The translations under genes were made by a program, and so were the position numbers. Of a stretch of 64,000 nucleotides of DNA, positions 25,720 through 35,081 are shown piece by piece (position 1 is the first letter of the stretch; each line of letters begins with the position of its first letter). This DNA is from Parapedobacter deserti (GTDB lineage Bacteria > Bacteroidota > Bacteroidia > Sphingobacteriales > Sphingobacteriaceae). The notes below the pieces were generated by a model that worked only from the letters and a program-made list of their open reading frames with translations, did not search any database and was not told where the DNA came from. The stretch lies in the NCBI RefSeq assembly GCF_042646065.1, contig NZ_JBHRTA010000008.1, forward strand, positions 339,006 to 403,005, written 5' to 3'.

Positions 25720-26826
25720 GTGGAACGAAGCGTTTTAGAACGGTATTTTGATAATACCTGCTCGCGGGAAGAGCGAGAGGAAGTTCGGGAGTGGCTAGCG
25801 GATGAACGGCATAGCGAAGATGTGAAGCACCTACTATCAACGTTGTGGAGCAATTTTGATGAAGCTAAATGGGCAGCTATGGGGGGACAGCCCCCACAAT
25901 ATGAGCAGATTCAATCAGCCATTCCGGCATTGGCCGTTGGTGCTGAAGGGGTACCCGTCAAGCGTTTAAAAAGGTCGTCGATATACGACAAGTGGTTGTA
26001 CGTGGCCGCTGCTTGCGTGGGGTTTGTAGTGACCATTGGAGCCCTGCTATGGCTGGACCGCGGTAGCATAAGCGGTGACGAATACATCACCGTACATACG
26101 GAAAAAGGTGAGCGGAAACAGATCACCCTTAGTGATGGTTCCGAGATTTACCTAAATGCCGATAGCTGGGTGGCCTATCCCCGGGAAATGGAAATGCAAC
26201 ATGCTGCCATTTACATTGAAGGCGAAGCGTTCTTTAACATGACGGAAAGTGACAAACCCAGGATCATCAAAGCTGGCGGAGTAGAGACCCGCGCTGTTGC
26301 TGGGTCTTCAAAGTTCAACATCACTGCTTTTCCAGCTGACAGTGTGGTTACGGTGTCTGTAGATGATGGCAGGGCTGAGATCCGTACAGAATACGGGCCA
26401 CTCCTCAAATTGCGAAGACCCGAACAATCTCGAGATAGCGTATTGCCACTGACGAAGCTGCGTTTCCCCGAGACAACACCTTTAATCAAGCTGCGTCCGG
26501 CAGTGAAGATGGAAAAGCGGGAATATGCGGTGGTGCACAAGGAGCGCGGAGAGGTAAACTCATCAGCTATATTGGATGAAAAAAAAGCATTCGGCTGGAA
26601 AGACGGTATTCTCTACTTTGAAGATGCCGGTGCGCACGAAATAGCTCATACGCTGGAACGTTGGTATGGCGTAAAGATCAGCTTTTGCAAAGAATACCTA
26701 CATCTGGACACGTATTCGGCTGAATTTAACAATGCGCAGCTACCCAGCGTGTTATCTGATCTAAGCCGCTCATTACAACTCAACTACACGCAAGAAGGAA
26801 ACGAAATTTACCTGTGTAGTAAGTAG
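25720..26826 (+). CDS. FecR-family anti-sigma factor
   Basis: 368 residues beginning at a GTG; a TGA lies in frame just upstream, so no ATG start is available. Residues 1-85 form the cytoplasmic sigma-binding part (LERYFDNTCSREEREEVREW). A single transmembrane helix follows (about 89-110, WLYVAAACVGFVVTIGALLW). The periplasmic FecR domain starts at YITVHTEKGERKQITLSDGS and contains GEAFFNMTESDKPRIIKAGG. A C-terminal secretin/TonB-short-N-like domain (WKDGILYFEDAGAHEIAHTL to the end) contacts the receptor's signalling domain. An unusual Arg/Leu-rich insertion with the repeated motif TKLRFPE / IKLRPA (about 225-265) lies between the last two domains. Confidence 0.9.
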   Translation: MERSVLERYFDNTCSREEREEVREWLADERHSEDVKHLLSTLWSNFDEAKWAAMGGQPPQYEQIQSAIPALAVGAEGVPVKRLKRSSIYDKWLYVAAACVGFVVTIGALLWLDRGSISGDEYITVHTEKGERKQITLSDGSEIYLNADSWVAYPREMEMQHAAIYIEGEAFFNMTESDKPRIIKAGGVETRAVAGSSKFNITAFPADSVVTVSVDDGRAEIRTEYGPLLKLRRPEQSRDSVLPLTKLRFPETTPLIKLRPAVKMEKREYAVVHKERGEVNSSAILDEKKAFGWKDGILYFEDAGAHEIAHTLERWYGVKISFCKEYLHLDTYSAEFNNAQLPSVLSDLSRSLQLNYTQEGNEIYLCSK

Positions 26827-26965
26827 CACCTTCTTCCTTCCTCGCTGATATCCTTGGTTGTCCGTTTTCAACTTAGCTAAACCAATGCCCCGGTCTTTGC
26901 CGTGGCCTTGCTATATTTTCCACTATATAGTTGTTTTATCAGTTAACCATCTAATCAATTAAAAA

Positions 26966-28387
26966 ATGAAAAGAACATTACAACCTGTTTCAGGCGCTAG
27001 GCGTTATGTACTCTTATTTGTCGTGGGAGGCCTGACGATGCTGGGTCAGCAAGCGTGTAAGAAGAACAAGGAAGCCCTAAGCAATCTGACTGGCATTTCT
27101 TCCTTCGCGATTAAAGATTTCGAGGACCACACCTTCACCATTGACCAAAATACGCTGACCATAAGCAATGTAGACAGCCTGCCGTACCTTACCGATCCAT
27201 CGGCATTGATCGCCGTTTTTTCGGTCATACAGGGGTCGGTGGTCGAAGTCAATGGCGTGATACAAGAGTCTGGCGTCACGCCGAACGACTTCAGCAATGA
27301 GCTAACGTACAAAACAACGGCCGAAGATGGCATGACCATACGCAATTACAAGGTTAAGGTAAACATTGAGCAGATCGACCCCAATACGGTGTCGTGGCAA
27401 CGGCTTACCGACAATGGCCAATGGGGCCCATACCGCACCGTAATGGCAGGGTACTTTGGTGATCGTTTCTGGGTATTGGGATCCAGCGGCGGAGGCTTCG
27501 GTGCTTATAGCTATGGTGTCTTTTCGTCTACGGATGGTATCTCCTGGAACAGCGTCGCAACCAGCATCGACAGCATACCACAAGCCGAAAGGCAAACCGC
27601 GGTGTTTGGCTTTCAAGACAAAATGTGGCTGTTGGGCGGACTGGTTCCGGCGAAAGGTTTTGCGTTCTCCTATGTGACCAACCAGGTATGGAGTTCATCG
27701 GATGGTGCAACGTGGTCTGTCAGCCCGCGGATTGCAACGCCGGCGGAAGGTGAGCTATGGACGGGTAGAGAGCGCATCAATGCGGTGGTATTCCAAAACA
27801 AACTATGGGTTATTGGGGGCAATAATTATCCGGCCTTTGGCAATGTAAATGCTCCGGGTGTACCGCTTAATGATGTGTGGTCCACCACGGATGGGGCAAG
27901 TTGGACGCAGGTGACTGCCACCGCACCTTTTGTAGCTCGTACCAATCCGGCTGTTTTTGTACACAACAACAAGATTTATGTAGCCGGTGGGCGGAATGCT
28001 AGCGGTACGTTGCTTAACGATATTTGGATGTCGGAAGATGGCGTTTCTTGGTCAGCATTGGCGGTAAATGAGGTGTTTACTCCTGTATGGGGGCATCAAG
28101 TGCTTTCTTATAATGGCCACTTGTTCCTGTTGGGCGGTTATGTGAAGGACGACGGTAATGCCGATGTTATTCAAAATGGCCTTTGGATCTCGGAAGACGA
28201 TGGTACCACGTGGACGAAAGCGGAGGCAGGAGATCCAAGGGCCTTGCCAAACAATTTCCCCGGCAGAGCGTTTTTCAACGCATTTGTGCGGGACAATGCA
28301 ATTTGGATCACTGGTGGCGAATACCTTGACGGGAACAACGTGCGTGTATATCGCAATGATACTTGGACAGGCGCTTTGGTGAAATAG
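26966..28387 (+). CDS. Kelch-like beta-propeller lipoprotein (DUF6242-like)
   Basis: 473 residues. The N-terminal hydrophobic stretch (RYVLLFVVGGLTMLGQQAC) ends at a Cys followed by KKN; the lipobox is loose but acceptable for this phylum. Residues about 40-135 form an Ig-like domain with ISSFAIKDFEDHTFTIDQNT, as in DUF5018/DUF6242 proteins. The rest is a kelch-type propeller with repeats built on FWVLGSSGG, MWLLGGLVP, LWVIGGNNY, IYVAGGRNA, LFLLGGYVK and IWITGGEYL, each followed by a W-S-S/T-x-D-G-x-x-W motif. A surface-exposed binding lipoprotein is likely. Its stop is 2 bp before the susC start, tying it to the uptake system. Confidence 0.82.
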   Translation: MKRTLQPVSGARRYVLLFVVGGLTMLGQQACKKNKEALSNLTGISSFAIKDFEDHTFTIDQNTLTISNVDSLPYLTDPSALIAVFSVIQGSVVEVNGVIQESGVTPNDFSNELTYKTTAEDGMTIRNYKVKVNIEQIDPNTVSWQRLTDNGQWGPYRTVMAGYFGDRFWVLGSSGGGFGAYSYGVFSSTDGISWNSVATSIDSIPQAERQTAVFGFQDKMWLLGGLVPAKGFAFSYVTNQVWSSSDGATWSVSPRIATPAEGELWTGRERINAVVFQNKLWVIGGNNYPAFGNVNAPGVPLNDVWSTTDGASWTQVTATAPFVARTNPAVFVHNNKIYVAGGRNASGTLLNDIWMSEDGVSWSALAVNEVFTPVWGHQVLSYNGHLFLLGGYVKDDGNADVIQNGLWISEDDGTTWTKAEAGDPRALPNNFPGRAFFNAFVRDNAIWITGGEYLDGNNVRVYRNDTWTGALVK

Positions 28388-28389
28388 CT

Positions 28390-31300
28390 ATGGCGTACAG
28401 AATAAGTTTGCTGTTGCTGGTGCTAATGCCGCTGTATCCGGTATTGGCCCAGCGGCAGTCCGACACGAAAATCAGCGGGGTGGTACAGACGCAGGACGGG
28501 AAGCCATTGCCCGGAGCAACCGTTCGTGTAAAAGGAACGGCCGTCAGCACCGCGGCAGATGGATTCGGCCGGTTTTCGATCTCCGCAAAGCCGGGTGATA
28601 CGTTGCTGGTGTTTACCATTGGCTTTGCACCGTTGGAAAAGCTGTGTACGCCACAGCCGCTCCTGCGGCTCGTGATGCGGGAGGAGGAGCAAGCGCTCGA
28701 TCAAGTGGTTGTGGTTGGGTACGGCGATGAACGACGGCGCAACATCACGGGATCCATCGCTTCGATAAGCCATAAGGAGATCACAAAATCATCAGCACTT
28801 TCTTTTGACAATGCGATTGTAGGGAAGGTCGCTGGCGTGGATGTACTCTCCAGTTCGGGTCAACCCGGATCGGCCACTGCGATAACTATCAGGGGCATCA
28901 GTACGCTGAACCCGGATGGCAGCCAGCCACTCATCGTCATTGACGGCATTCCTGTATATGGTTCAGGGCGCGATATGAATGCTAGTACATTCACCCCATC
29001 GACGACGCCCGCCAGTGGCTTTGGTGGTACCACTGTGGCTGATAACCTGCAAACGCGTAATGATTTTGAAAACAACCCCTTGGCCCACCTGAATCCAAAT
29101 GATATCGAATCTATCGAAGTGCTGAAAGATGCGTATGCGACAGCAATCTATGGATCACGTGGAGCAGCCGGAGTGATTTTAATAACCACCCGCAAAGGCA
29201 CACGGGCAACACCGTCTTTCCAGGTAAGATACGTTACCGGCGCAGCTAAACCCGTCGGAAACCATGCTTTGTTGAGCGGTGCGGAATACGGTGCTCTTTA
29301 CACCGAGTACTACCGGCAACTCGGCCGCGGCGAAACATTTGCCGCTGATCATGCCACCGATTGGGTAGAGGAAGTGATGCGTACGGCCTTCACTCAACAG
29401 ATAGATCTATCCATGGCCGCGGGTAGCGACAAAATGCAATATTACCTGAGTGGATCATATCGCAGTCAGCCAGCGTATATCATCAACAACGATTACGAAC
29501 GGTATACCGGACGGATGAATCTTACCTATAATGCCAGTGACGCGTTCACCGTCGGTAGCAATGTCTCGGTTTCCCATACGGACAATACCGCGCTGAACGC
29601 TGCTTCGATTTATCGGCAGGCTATCTTAAAAGCACCAAACGTGCCCGTAATAGACGAAAATGGGCAATATGTTTATGGCAGGGGTAGCAATCCGATCGGC
29701 AATATGGACTCCAACCCTGTGGCCGATGCGGTATTGAATACCAATGCGCTTGAAAACGTACAGACGCTTGGCAGCCTTTACGCTCAATATCGGCCCGTCA
29801 AGTGGCTGACATTCCGGTCGGAATTTGGGACAGAACTGACGGGGTCTACGGCCTTCACACGCCGGGTAAAGCGGCCCAGCGGTTTCGGCGATGATGCCGT
29901 GGAGAGTACCGCACAAAACCGCAAGGTAGTTATGAATAATACCGTGAATGTGTTATACGGCGGCAACAGCCGGCATTACATTAACGCTGTATTAGGGCAG
30001 AGTTTCGAGCGGTCGACGGAAAACAGCCGTACCATCGGCGGATATGGTTTCTTCAGTGATGAAATCAACAATATTGGTGCGGCAGCAAATAGGTACATCT
30101 CGCGTACACGAAAACAAAGCTGGGCGTTGGTTTCATATTTTTCGCGGATCAACTACGAACATGACAACAAATACCTCGCAGGTATTACGTACCGGGTAGA
30201 CGGCTCCTCCAAGTTCAGCCGCAACAGGCGGTATGTCGGGTTTCCTTCCTTTTCCCTTGGGTGGCGGCTCTCTGAAGAGTCGTTCTTAAACGGGTATACG
30301 TGGATTGACGACCTGAAACTTCGCGGAAGCATTGGCTTTTCAGGAAATAACAGTCCATTTTCATACTATGGCAGTCAGGGGCAATACCGCATCAATAGCA
30401 ATGGACTGACCTACGCTGGGACGCCCATCCTCGAAATGCAGCAACCCGATAATCCCAACCTGAAATGGGAACGCACCATGTCTATCGATGTGGGAATAGA
30501 CGCCACCTTCTGGAACAACCGGTTGTCCGTCACGCTTGATTATTACGAACGTCGCATTCGAAATATGATTATTACATCGGCCATTCCGCTTTATCAAGGG
30601 TGGGCGTTCCAGCCGCAAAATATGGGTGATATGCTCAATAGCGGAGTGGAGCTTACGGTTGAGGGGCATCCGGTACGAAAAGCGGACTTCAACTGGGCGG
30701 TGCGATTCAATGCTTCTCACAATGCCAACAAGCTGTTGAGGCTGAATTTCGATGGCGAGGAAGTAGGCTTGGCCAATGATGCATACAAATACTTGAAAGT
30801 GGGGGAGCCGATTTCACAGTTTTTTCTCTATGACTGGGCAGGTGTCGACCCCTATACGGGCGATCCGCTGTGGCGTGATCATTCGGGCAACGTAAGCCAT
30901 GTCCCTCCGGCATCGCTGTTTGCCCAGGTTGACGATGTGAATGATTTCCGCAAGGTATACGGTACCAGCCTGCCCTTGTTTTGGGGCGGCATGGGTAATA
31001 CGTTACGGTACAAAAGCTGGGAGTTGGATGTGTTCTTTTCTTTTTCAGTGGGCGGCAAGATGATCAATGGTTCAAGGGCTACCCTGCTCACATACGCCAC
31101 TGATGACGCCAATAACCTGAGCCGCGAAATCCTGAACTACTGGAAAATAACGGGCGACGAGACCGATGTGCCCCGCTTAGCCAATCGGTCTATTACTACT
31201 TCGCCGGGGTCTGCCAGCAGCGTCCGTGATTTTACCACCGGCCGGACAAACAGCCGTTTTCTTGAAGACGCGTCTTATCTGCGCATGCGTACCGTCAATG

Positions 31301-31524
31301 TAGGCTATCAACTGCCAGCTGCGGTTCTGCAGCGTGTTCCCGGGCAGGCTGTCCGCTCGCTGCAACTTTTTTTACGTGGCACAAACCTATTCACGCTGAC
31401 TGGTTATTCGGGCGTTGATCCCGAAGTGAACGCTTTTGGCTCATCGGCATTGCAATCGGGTTATGACGAGCTGAACATGCCGCAGAACAAACTTGTTGAA
31501 CTGGGTATTAACATAGGGTTATAA
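28390..31524 (+). CDS. SusC/RagA-family TonB-dependent transporter
   Basis: 1044 residues from ATG 28390, chosen because it begins the signal peptide MAYRISLLLLVLMPLYPVLA. A carboxypeptidase-regulatory-like domain (ISGVVQTQDGKPLPGATVRV) precedes the SusC signature DQVVVVGYGDERRRNITGSI. The plug shows GKVAGVDVLSSSGQPGSATA, ITIRGISTLNPDGSQPLIVI and DGIPVYG, then ESIEVLKDAYATAIYGSRGA. The rest is a barrel ending in NKLVELGINIGL. SusC proteins import nutrients (glycans, peptides) through the outer membrane with a SusD lid, whose gene follows after 3 bp. With FecR upstream, signalling through this receptor is expected, although no separate secretin-like signalling domain is obvious at its N-terminus. 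Confidence 0.93.
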   Translation: MAYRISLLLLVLMPLYPVLAQRQSDTKISGVVQTQDGKPLPGATVRVKGTAVSTAADGFGRFSISAKPGDTLLVFTIGFAPLEKLCTPQPLLRLVMREEEQALDQVVVVGYGDERRRNITGSIASISHKEITKSSALSFDNAIVGKVAGVDVLSSSGQPGSATAITIRGISTLNPDGSQPLIVIDGIPVYGSGRDMNASTFTPSTTPASGFGGTTVADNLQTRNDFENNPLAHLNPNDIESIEVLKDAYATAIYGSRGAAGVILITTRKGTRATPSFQVRYVTGAAKPVGNHALLSGAEYGALYTEYYRQLGRGETFAADHATDWVEEVMRTAFTQQIDLSMAAGSDKMQYYLSGSYRSQPAYIINNDYERYTGRMNLTYNASDAFTVGSNVSVSHTDNTALNAASIYRQAILKAPNVPVIDENGQYVYGRGSNPIGNMDSNPVADAVLNTNALENVQTLGSLYAQYRPVKWLTFRSEFGTELTGSTAFTRRVKRPSGFGDDAVESTAQNRKVVMNNTVNVLYGGNSRHYINAVLGQSFERSTENSRTIGGYGFFSDEINNIGAAANRYISRTRKQSWALVSYFSRINYEHDNKYLAGITYRVDGSSKFSRNRRYVGFPSFSLGWRLSEESFLNGYTWIDDLKLRGSIGFSGNNSPFSYYGSQGQYRINSNGLTYAGTPILEMQQPDNPNLKWERTMSIDVGIDATFWNNRLSVTLDYYERRIRNMIITSAIPLYQGWAFQPQNMGDMLNSGVELTVEGHPVRKADFNWAVRFNASHNANKLLRLNFDGEEVGLANDAYKYLKVGEPISQFFLYDWAGVDPYTGDPLWRDHSGNVSHVPPASLFAQVDDVNDFRKVYGTSLPLFWGGMGNTLRYKSWELDVFFSFSVGGKMINGSRATLLTYATDDANNLSREILNYWKITGDETDVPRLANRSITTSPGSASSVRDFTTGRTNSRFLEDASYLRMRTVNVGYQLPAAVLQRVPGQAVRSLQLFLRGTNLFTLTGYSGVDPEVNAFGSSALQSGYDELNMPQNKLVELGINIGL

Positions 31525-31527
31525 TAT

Positions 31528-32961
31528 ATGAAGAAGATTTCAATGATAGGTCCCCCGCTTCTGTTGTTGTCACTACTTGCGGCTTGTGACAAGCAATTGG
31601 ACCTTACTCCAGAGGATACATTGGTTGACAGTCAGGTATTTGGCAGTGAGTTGGCTACTGAGCAAGCGCTCGCCGATGCATACATCAACCTGTTTCGGGC
31701 CGTCACCGGCAATATCGCATACGTCATTGGAGATTTTACGACCGAAAACCTGCAGCACAGTGTGTTTTATGATGTATACGAAGATGGAAGCGTGGTCACT
31801 GCTGATGACGGTGTGCAATCGGTTTGGCAAAACTATTACAGGGCCATTAACCTCGCCAACAACATCATTGTAAAAACCCAGCAGTACGCCCAGTATGCGG
31901 CTGCCAAACAGGCACAGTTTATTGCGGAAGCCCGTTTGATACGCGCATACGCCTACTTGGATTTGCTGAAGCTTTTTGGAGACGGGGCACTGATGGATCG
32001 TCCCGACGGCCTCGGCGTACCGTTACAGCTTATGCCTTTTGAAGGCTATGATACGGGTGATATCATTCCGAGATCAACCAATGCGCAAGTTTACGCACAG
32101 ATCATTGCTGACCTTACCGAACCCATGGCTGACCTGCCCGACCGGCATAGTAACGATCTGCATACCCGCTCGCGAGCCACCAAAGGAAGTGCTGCGGCGT
32201 TGAGAGCCCGTACATGGCTTTATATGCACCGTTTTGAGGATGCCGCAGCTGCGGCGGCTGAAGTGTTGCAATCGCGACCAGCCATCTATCAGTTGGCTAC
32301 AAACTTGTTGGACCTATTTCCGCCGAATTCGGATGGACAGGCCAAAACGCTGGTGCCAGAATATTTGTTTGCCTTCCCTGTCAGCCATATCACCAGCCCC
32401 TCCACCAGTTTGAATAATAACTTGAGCAACGGCTATTTCTTCAAACGATCATTTTGGATATCTCCCGCATTTATCAGCATGTTTGGCAGCGGAGACCTGC
32501 GAGCTCAACAATTGATTTTCAAAGGGGATAGCATATACAATCCCGATCAGTTTGGCGAGCGTACGACGTTTAAGTTCAACAACAGCAATGGCCGTGACAA
32601 TGTATCGGTCATCCGCTTAGCGGAGGTGATATTGACGCGTGCCGAAGCGCTGGCACGTACCAAGGGTGTTACAGGTGAAGCCGTCTCATTACTAAATCAG
32701 GTCAGGAGCCGTTCGATGAAGGATGCCGGCACCTACTCGGTAGATGATTTCGAGAATCCAACAGCGCTACTGGCAGTTATATTGGAGGAACGTCGTAAGG
32801 AACTAGCTTTTGAAGGATTTTACCGTTATGACCGCATACGCAATGGACAGTTTCCACGTGACAACGGTTTGCCAGAAGGCAAGTGGGTACTGCCTATCCC
32901 CCAACGCGAAATCGATATCAGCAATGGAGTGATTGTCCAAAACCCGGGATACCTAAATTGA
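31528..32961 (+). CDS. SusD/RagB-family lipoprotein
   Basis: 477 residues. Signal peptide with lipobox SLLAAC (Cys near residue 20). The SusD N-terminal motif QLDLTPEDTLVDSQVFGSEL with ATEQALADAYINLFRA and the TPR-like helices (AQFIAEARLIRAYAYLDLLK) are clear, as is the C-terminal LNQVRSRS and ILEERRKELAFEGFYRYDRI block ending in PIPQREIDISNGVIVQNPGY. SusD proteins bind the substrate at the cell surface and cap SusC. The gene lies 3 bp downstream of susC. No glycoside hydrolase is encoded in the locus, so the substrate could be peptide or protein rather than glycan. Confidence 0.93.
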   Translation: MKKISMIGPPLLLLSLLAACDKQLDLTPEDTLVDSQVFGSELATEQALADAYINLFRAVTGNIAYVIGDFTTENLQHSVFYDVYEDGSVVTADDGVQSVWQNYYRAINLANNIIVKTQQYAQYAAAKQAQFIAEARLIRAYAYLDLLKLFGDGALMDRPDGLGVPLQLMPFEGYDTGDIIPRSTNAQVYAQIIADLTEPMADLPDRHSNDLHTRSRATKGSAAALRARTWLYMHRFEDAAAAAAEVLQSRPAIYQLATNLLDLFPPNSDGQAKTLVPEYLFAFPVSHITSPSTSLNNNLSNGYFFKRSFWISPAFISMFGSGDLRAQQLIFKGDSIYNPDQFGERTTFKFNNSNGRDNVSVIRLAEVILTRAEALARTKGVTGEAVSLLNQVRSRSMKDAGTYSVDDFENPTALLAVILEERRKELAFEGFYRYDRIRNGQFPRDNGLPEGKWVLPIPQREIDISNGVIVQNPGYLN

Positions 32962-33005
32962 TCATAGAGACCCAATTAAACTTTATATACAAAACAATAA
33001 TAAAT

Positions 33006-34997
33006 ATGAGAGAGCGAACAAGTAGATCGAGGTGCATTGCCCTGTTTGGCGTGATGCTGGCAACCACAACCCTGGGTATGGCCCAAGTAACGTTTGAGCA
33101 GTTATCGTTTGAAGAAGCGCAGGCAAAGGCTCAAAAGGAAGGTAAGATTATTTTCGTCGACGTGATGCGGAGCGGCCCACCATCGGACCATAACAAGCAT
33201 GTGGAAGAGCAAGTATTTACGCTGGATAGCATTAGTAATTTTTTTCGTGACAATTGTGTAAGCATTCGCATGGATATGGGATCCGAGGCAGGCAAGGCTT
33301 TTGTCCCTAACTTGAATATGCTGATGTACCCGGCTTATGTATTTTACGATGCGAAGGGTGCACAATTACAGTATACCAATGCTTATGCTGTAATGGAAGA
33401 CCCGACCGTATTAATGCAGAAGGCAAGGGCTTCTGCAGCTGTAGCGGCGGAGAAAAAGACGAATACCCGGTCCATAATCTTTGCCGACGGATCATGGGCA
33501 GCAGTATTGCAACAGGCTAAAACCAGCGGTAAGCTAATCTTTTTAGACGCGCAGACTGAATGGTGCAGGCCATGCCGCATGATGGAGCGAGATGTGTTTA
33601 CACTGGATAGGGTGGCCGACTTTTACAACGGCCAATTCATCAACATAAGCATGGACATGGAGAAGGGAGATGGCCCTGAATTGGTGAAACAGTATGGAAT
33701 TATGGCGTATCCTACCTACTTGTTTATCGATGGGGATGGCAACGTCGTACATCAAGACGGTGGGTTTATGGAGGCAGACCGGTTCATTGCGGTAGGGCAA
33801 AAGGCCTTGCAGGCACGAGGACAGGCAAACCAGTATCACGCAGAACCGGGGATCTTGTTTTCTGAGGATGGAACCTGGGAAAGCTTACTGCAACAGGCGG
33901 CGGTGGAAAATAAATTGATCTTTCTGGACGGATATGCCGTTTGGTGCGGGCCGTGCAAGACAATGGACAGGGAGGTCTTTACCCGGGAAGAGGTAGGTAG
34001 CTTTTTTAACCAGACCTTTATCAACGTAAAGAGGGACATGGAAAGAGGTGAGGGCATTGCATTGAAAGAGCGCTACAACATCAAGGCATACCCGACGTAC
34101 TTGTTCATCAACGCAAAAGGAGAGGAAGTGCACCGCATTGTCGGTTCATCTTCGGCAGACGAGTTTATTAACAAAGCACAGATTGCCCTACAGCCGGAAA
34201 ATCAATTAGCAGCGTTGAATCAACGCTATGCCAGCGGTGATCGGTCGGCAACGTTCATTCAGCAGTATCTGAAGGCATTGTCCATGGCTTATAGGCAAGA
34301 TGAAGCTGCATCCGTGGCTACAGCTTATCTTGACGCGCTGCCCCGCGCGGATCTTATCACGGAAATCAACTGGACATTAGCCACCAGTTATTTAACCGAC
34401 CCTAATAGCTCGGTTTTAGGCTATTTGGCCGTCCATCGGGATGAGTTGCGTGGCGTCGGCGTAGAAAATGGAGACGAAGCGATTGAAAACTTGTTCAGCA
34501 AAGGGTTTCATCGGCTGTTTGCAGGCGATGGGACATTTGATGAGCGCGCATTCAAAAAAACGAGGGCGACCATTAAGAAGTGCCGGTTACCCCACGCTGA
34601 TGAATTAATCAGATTGGCCAAACTCGTCGAAGCTGGCAAAACAGCAAACTGGAAGAACTACATCAAGCTGCTGGATAACGTCGTCAGCAAGCGCCTAACG
34701 GTATATGGGCAGAGCATTCCGGTGTCGCTGAGCGTATTTGCTGGCAAAATGCTCCGGGAAACCAGCGAAACTTATGCCAGTAACGTCCTGGGATGGGCGG
34801 ATACCCTGCTGGCCACCATGGATCATGCATTGGATCGTGCTAAACTATACGACCTAAAACAGCTGGCCTACCAGCAGACGGGTGATGAAGAAAAGGCCAA
34901 GCTGGCAAGCGCCGAATCGAAGGAGCTGGTAGCGCAGTGGAGTAAGGAAAACAGCGGATCAGGCATGATGATGGCGATACCGATGAAACTTCAATAG
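33006..34997 (+). CDS. Secreted protein with three thioredoxin-like domains
   Basis: 663 residues from the ATG at 33006, which starts a signal peptide ending near TTLGMAQ. Three thioredoxin-fold domains follow. The first (about 27-135, KIIFVDVMRSGPPSDH) has no CxxC; SGPP at 56-59 takes its place. The second has WCRPC (Cys 187, Cys 190) and the third WCGPC (Cys 314, Cys 317), both in the context LIFLD...W-C-x-P-C. Each has the cis-Pro loop (MYPAYVFYD, AYPTYLFID, AYPTYLFIN). The last 270 residues are helical, TPR-like. It lies 44 bp after susD. A periplasmic thiol-disulfide reductase serving proteins or substrates of the SusCD system is inferred. Confidence 0.85.
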   Translation: MRERTSRSRCIALFGVMLATTTLGMAQVTFEQLSFEEAQAKAQKEGKIIFVDVMRSGPPSDHNKHVEEQVFTLDSISNFFRDNCVSIRMDMGSEAGKAFVPNLNMLMYPAYVFYDAKGAQLQYTNAYAVMEDPTVLMQKARASAAVAAEKKTNTRSIIFADGSWAAVLQQAKTSGKLIFLDAQTEWCRPCRMMERDVFTLDRVADFYNGQFINISMDMEKGDGPELVKQYGIMAYPTYLFIDGDGNVVHQDGGFMEADRFIAVGQKALQARGQANQYHAEPGILFSEDGTWESLLQQAAVENKLIFLDGYAVWCGPCKTMDREVFTREEVGSFFNQTFINVKRDMERGEGIALKERYNIKAYPTYLFINAKGEEVHRIVGSSSADEFINKAQIALQPENQLAALNQRYASGDRSATFIQQYLKALSMAYRQDEAASVATAYLDALPRADLITEINWTLATSYLTDPNSSVLGYLAVHRDELRGVGVENGDEAIENLFSKGFHRLFAGDGTFDERAFKKTRATIKKCRLPHADELIRLAKLVEAGKTANWKNYIKLLDNVVSKRLTVYGQSIPVSLSVFAGKMLRETSETYASNVLGWADTLLATMDHALDRAKLYDLKQLAYQQTGDEEKAKLASAESKELVAQWSKENSGSGMMMAIPMKLQ

Positions 34998-35081
34998 TGC
35001 GCCCTTTTGGAAGAGGATCCATCTTGGCTTTCCCGGATTTTTGTATCTTGCGCCGCTGTAAACTAAATTTCGGTCGCTTAT

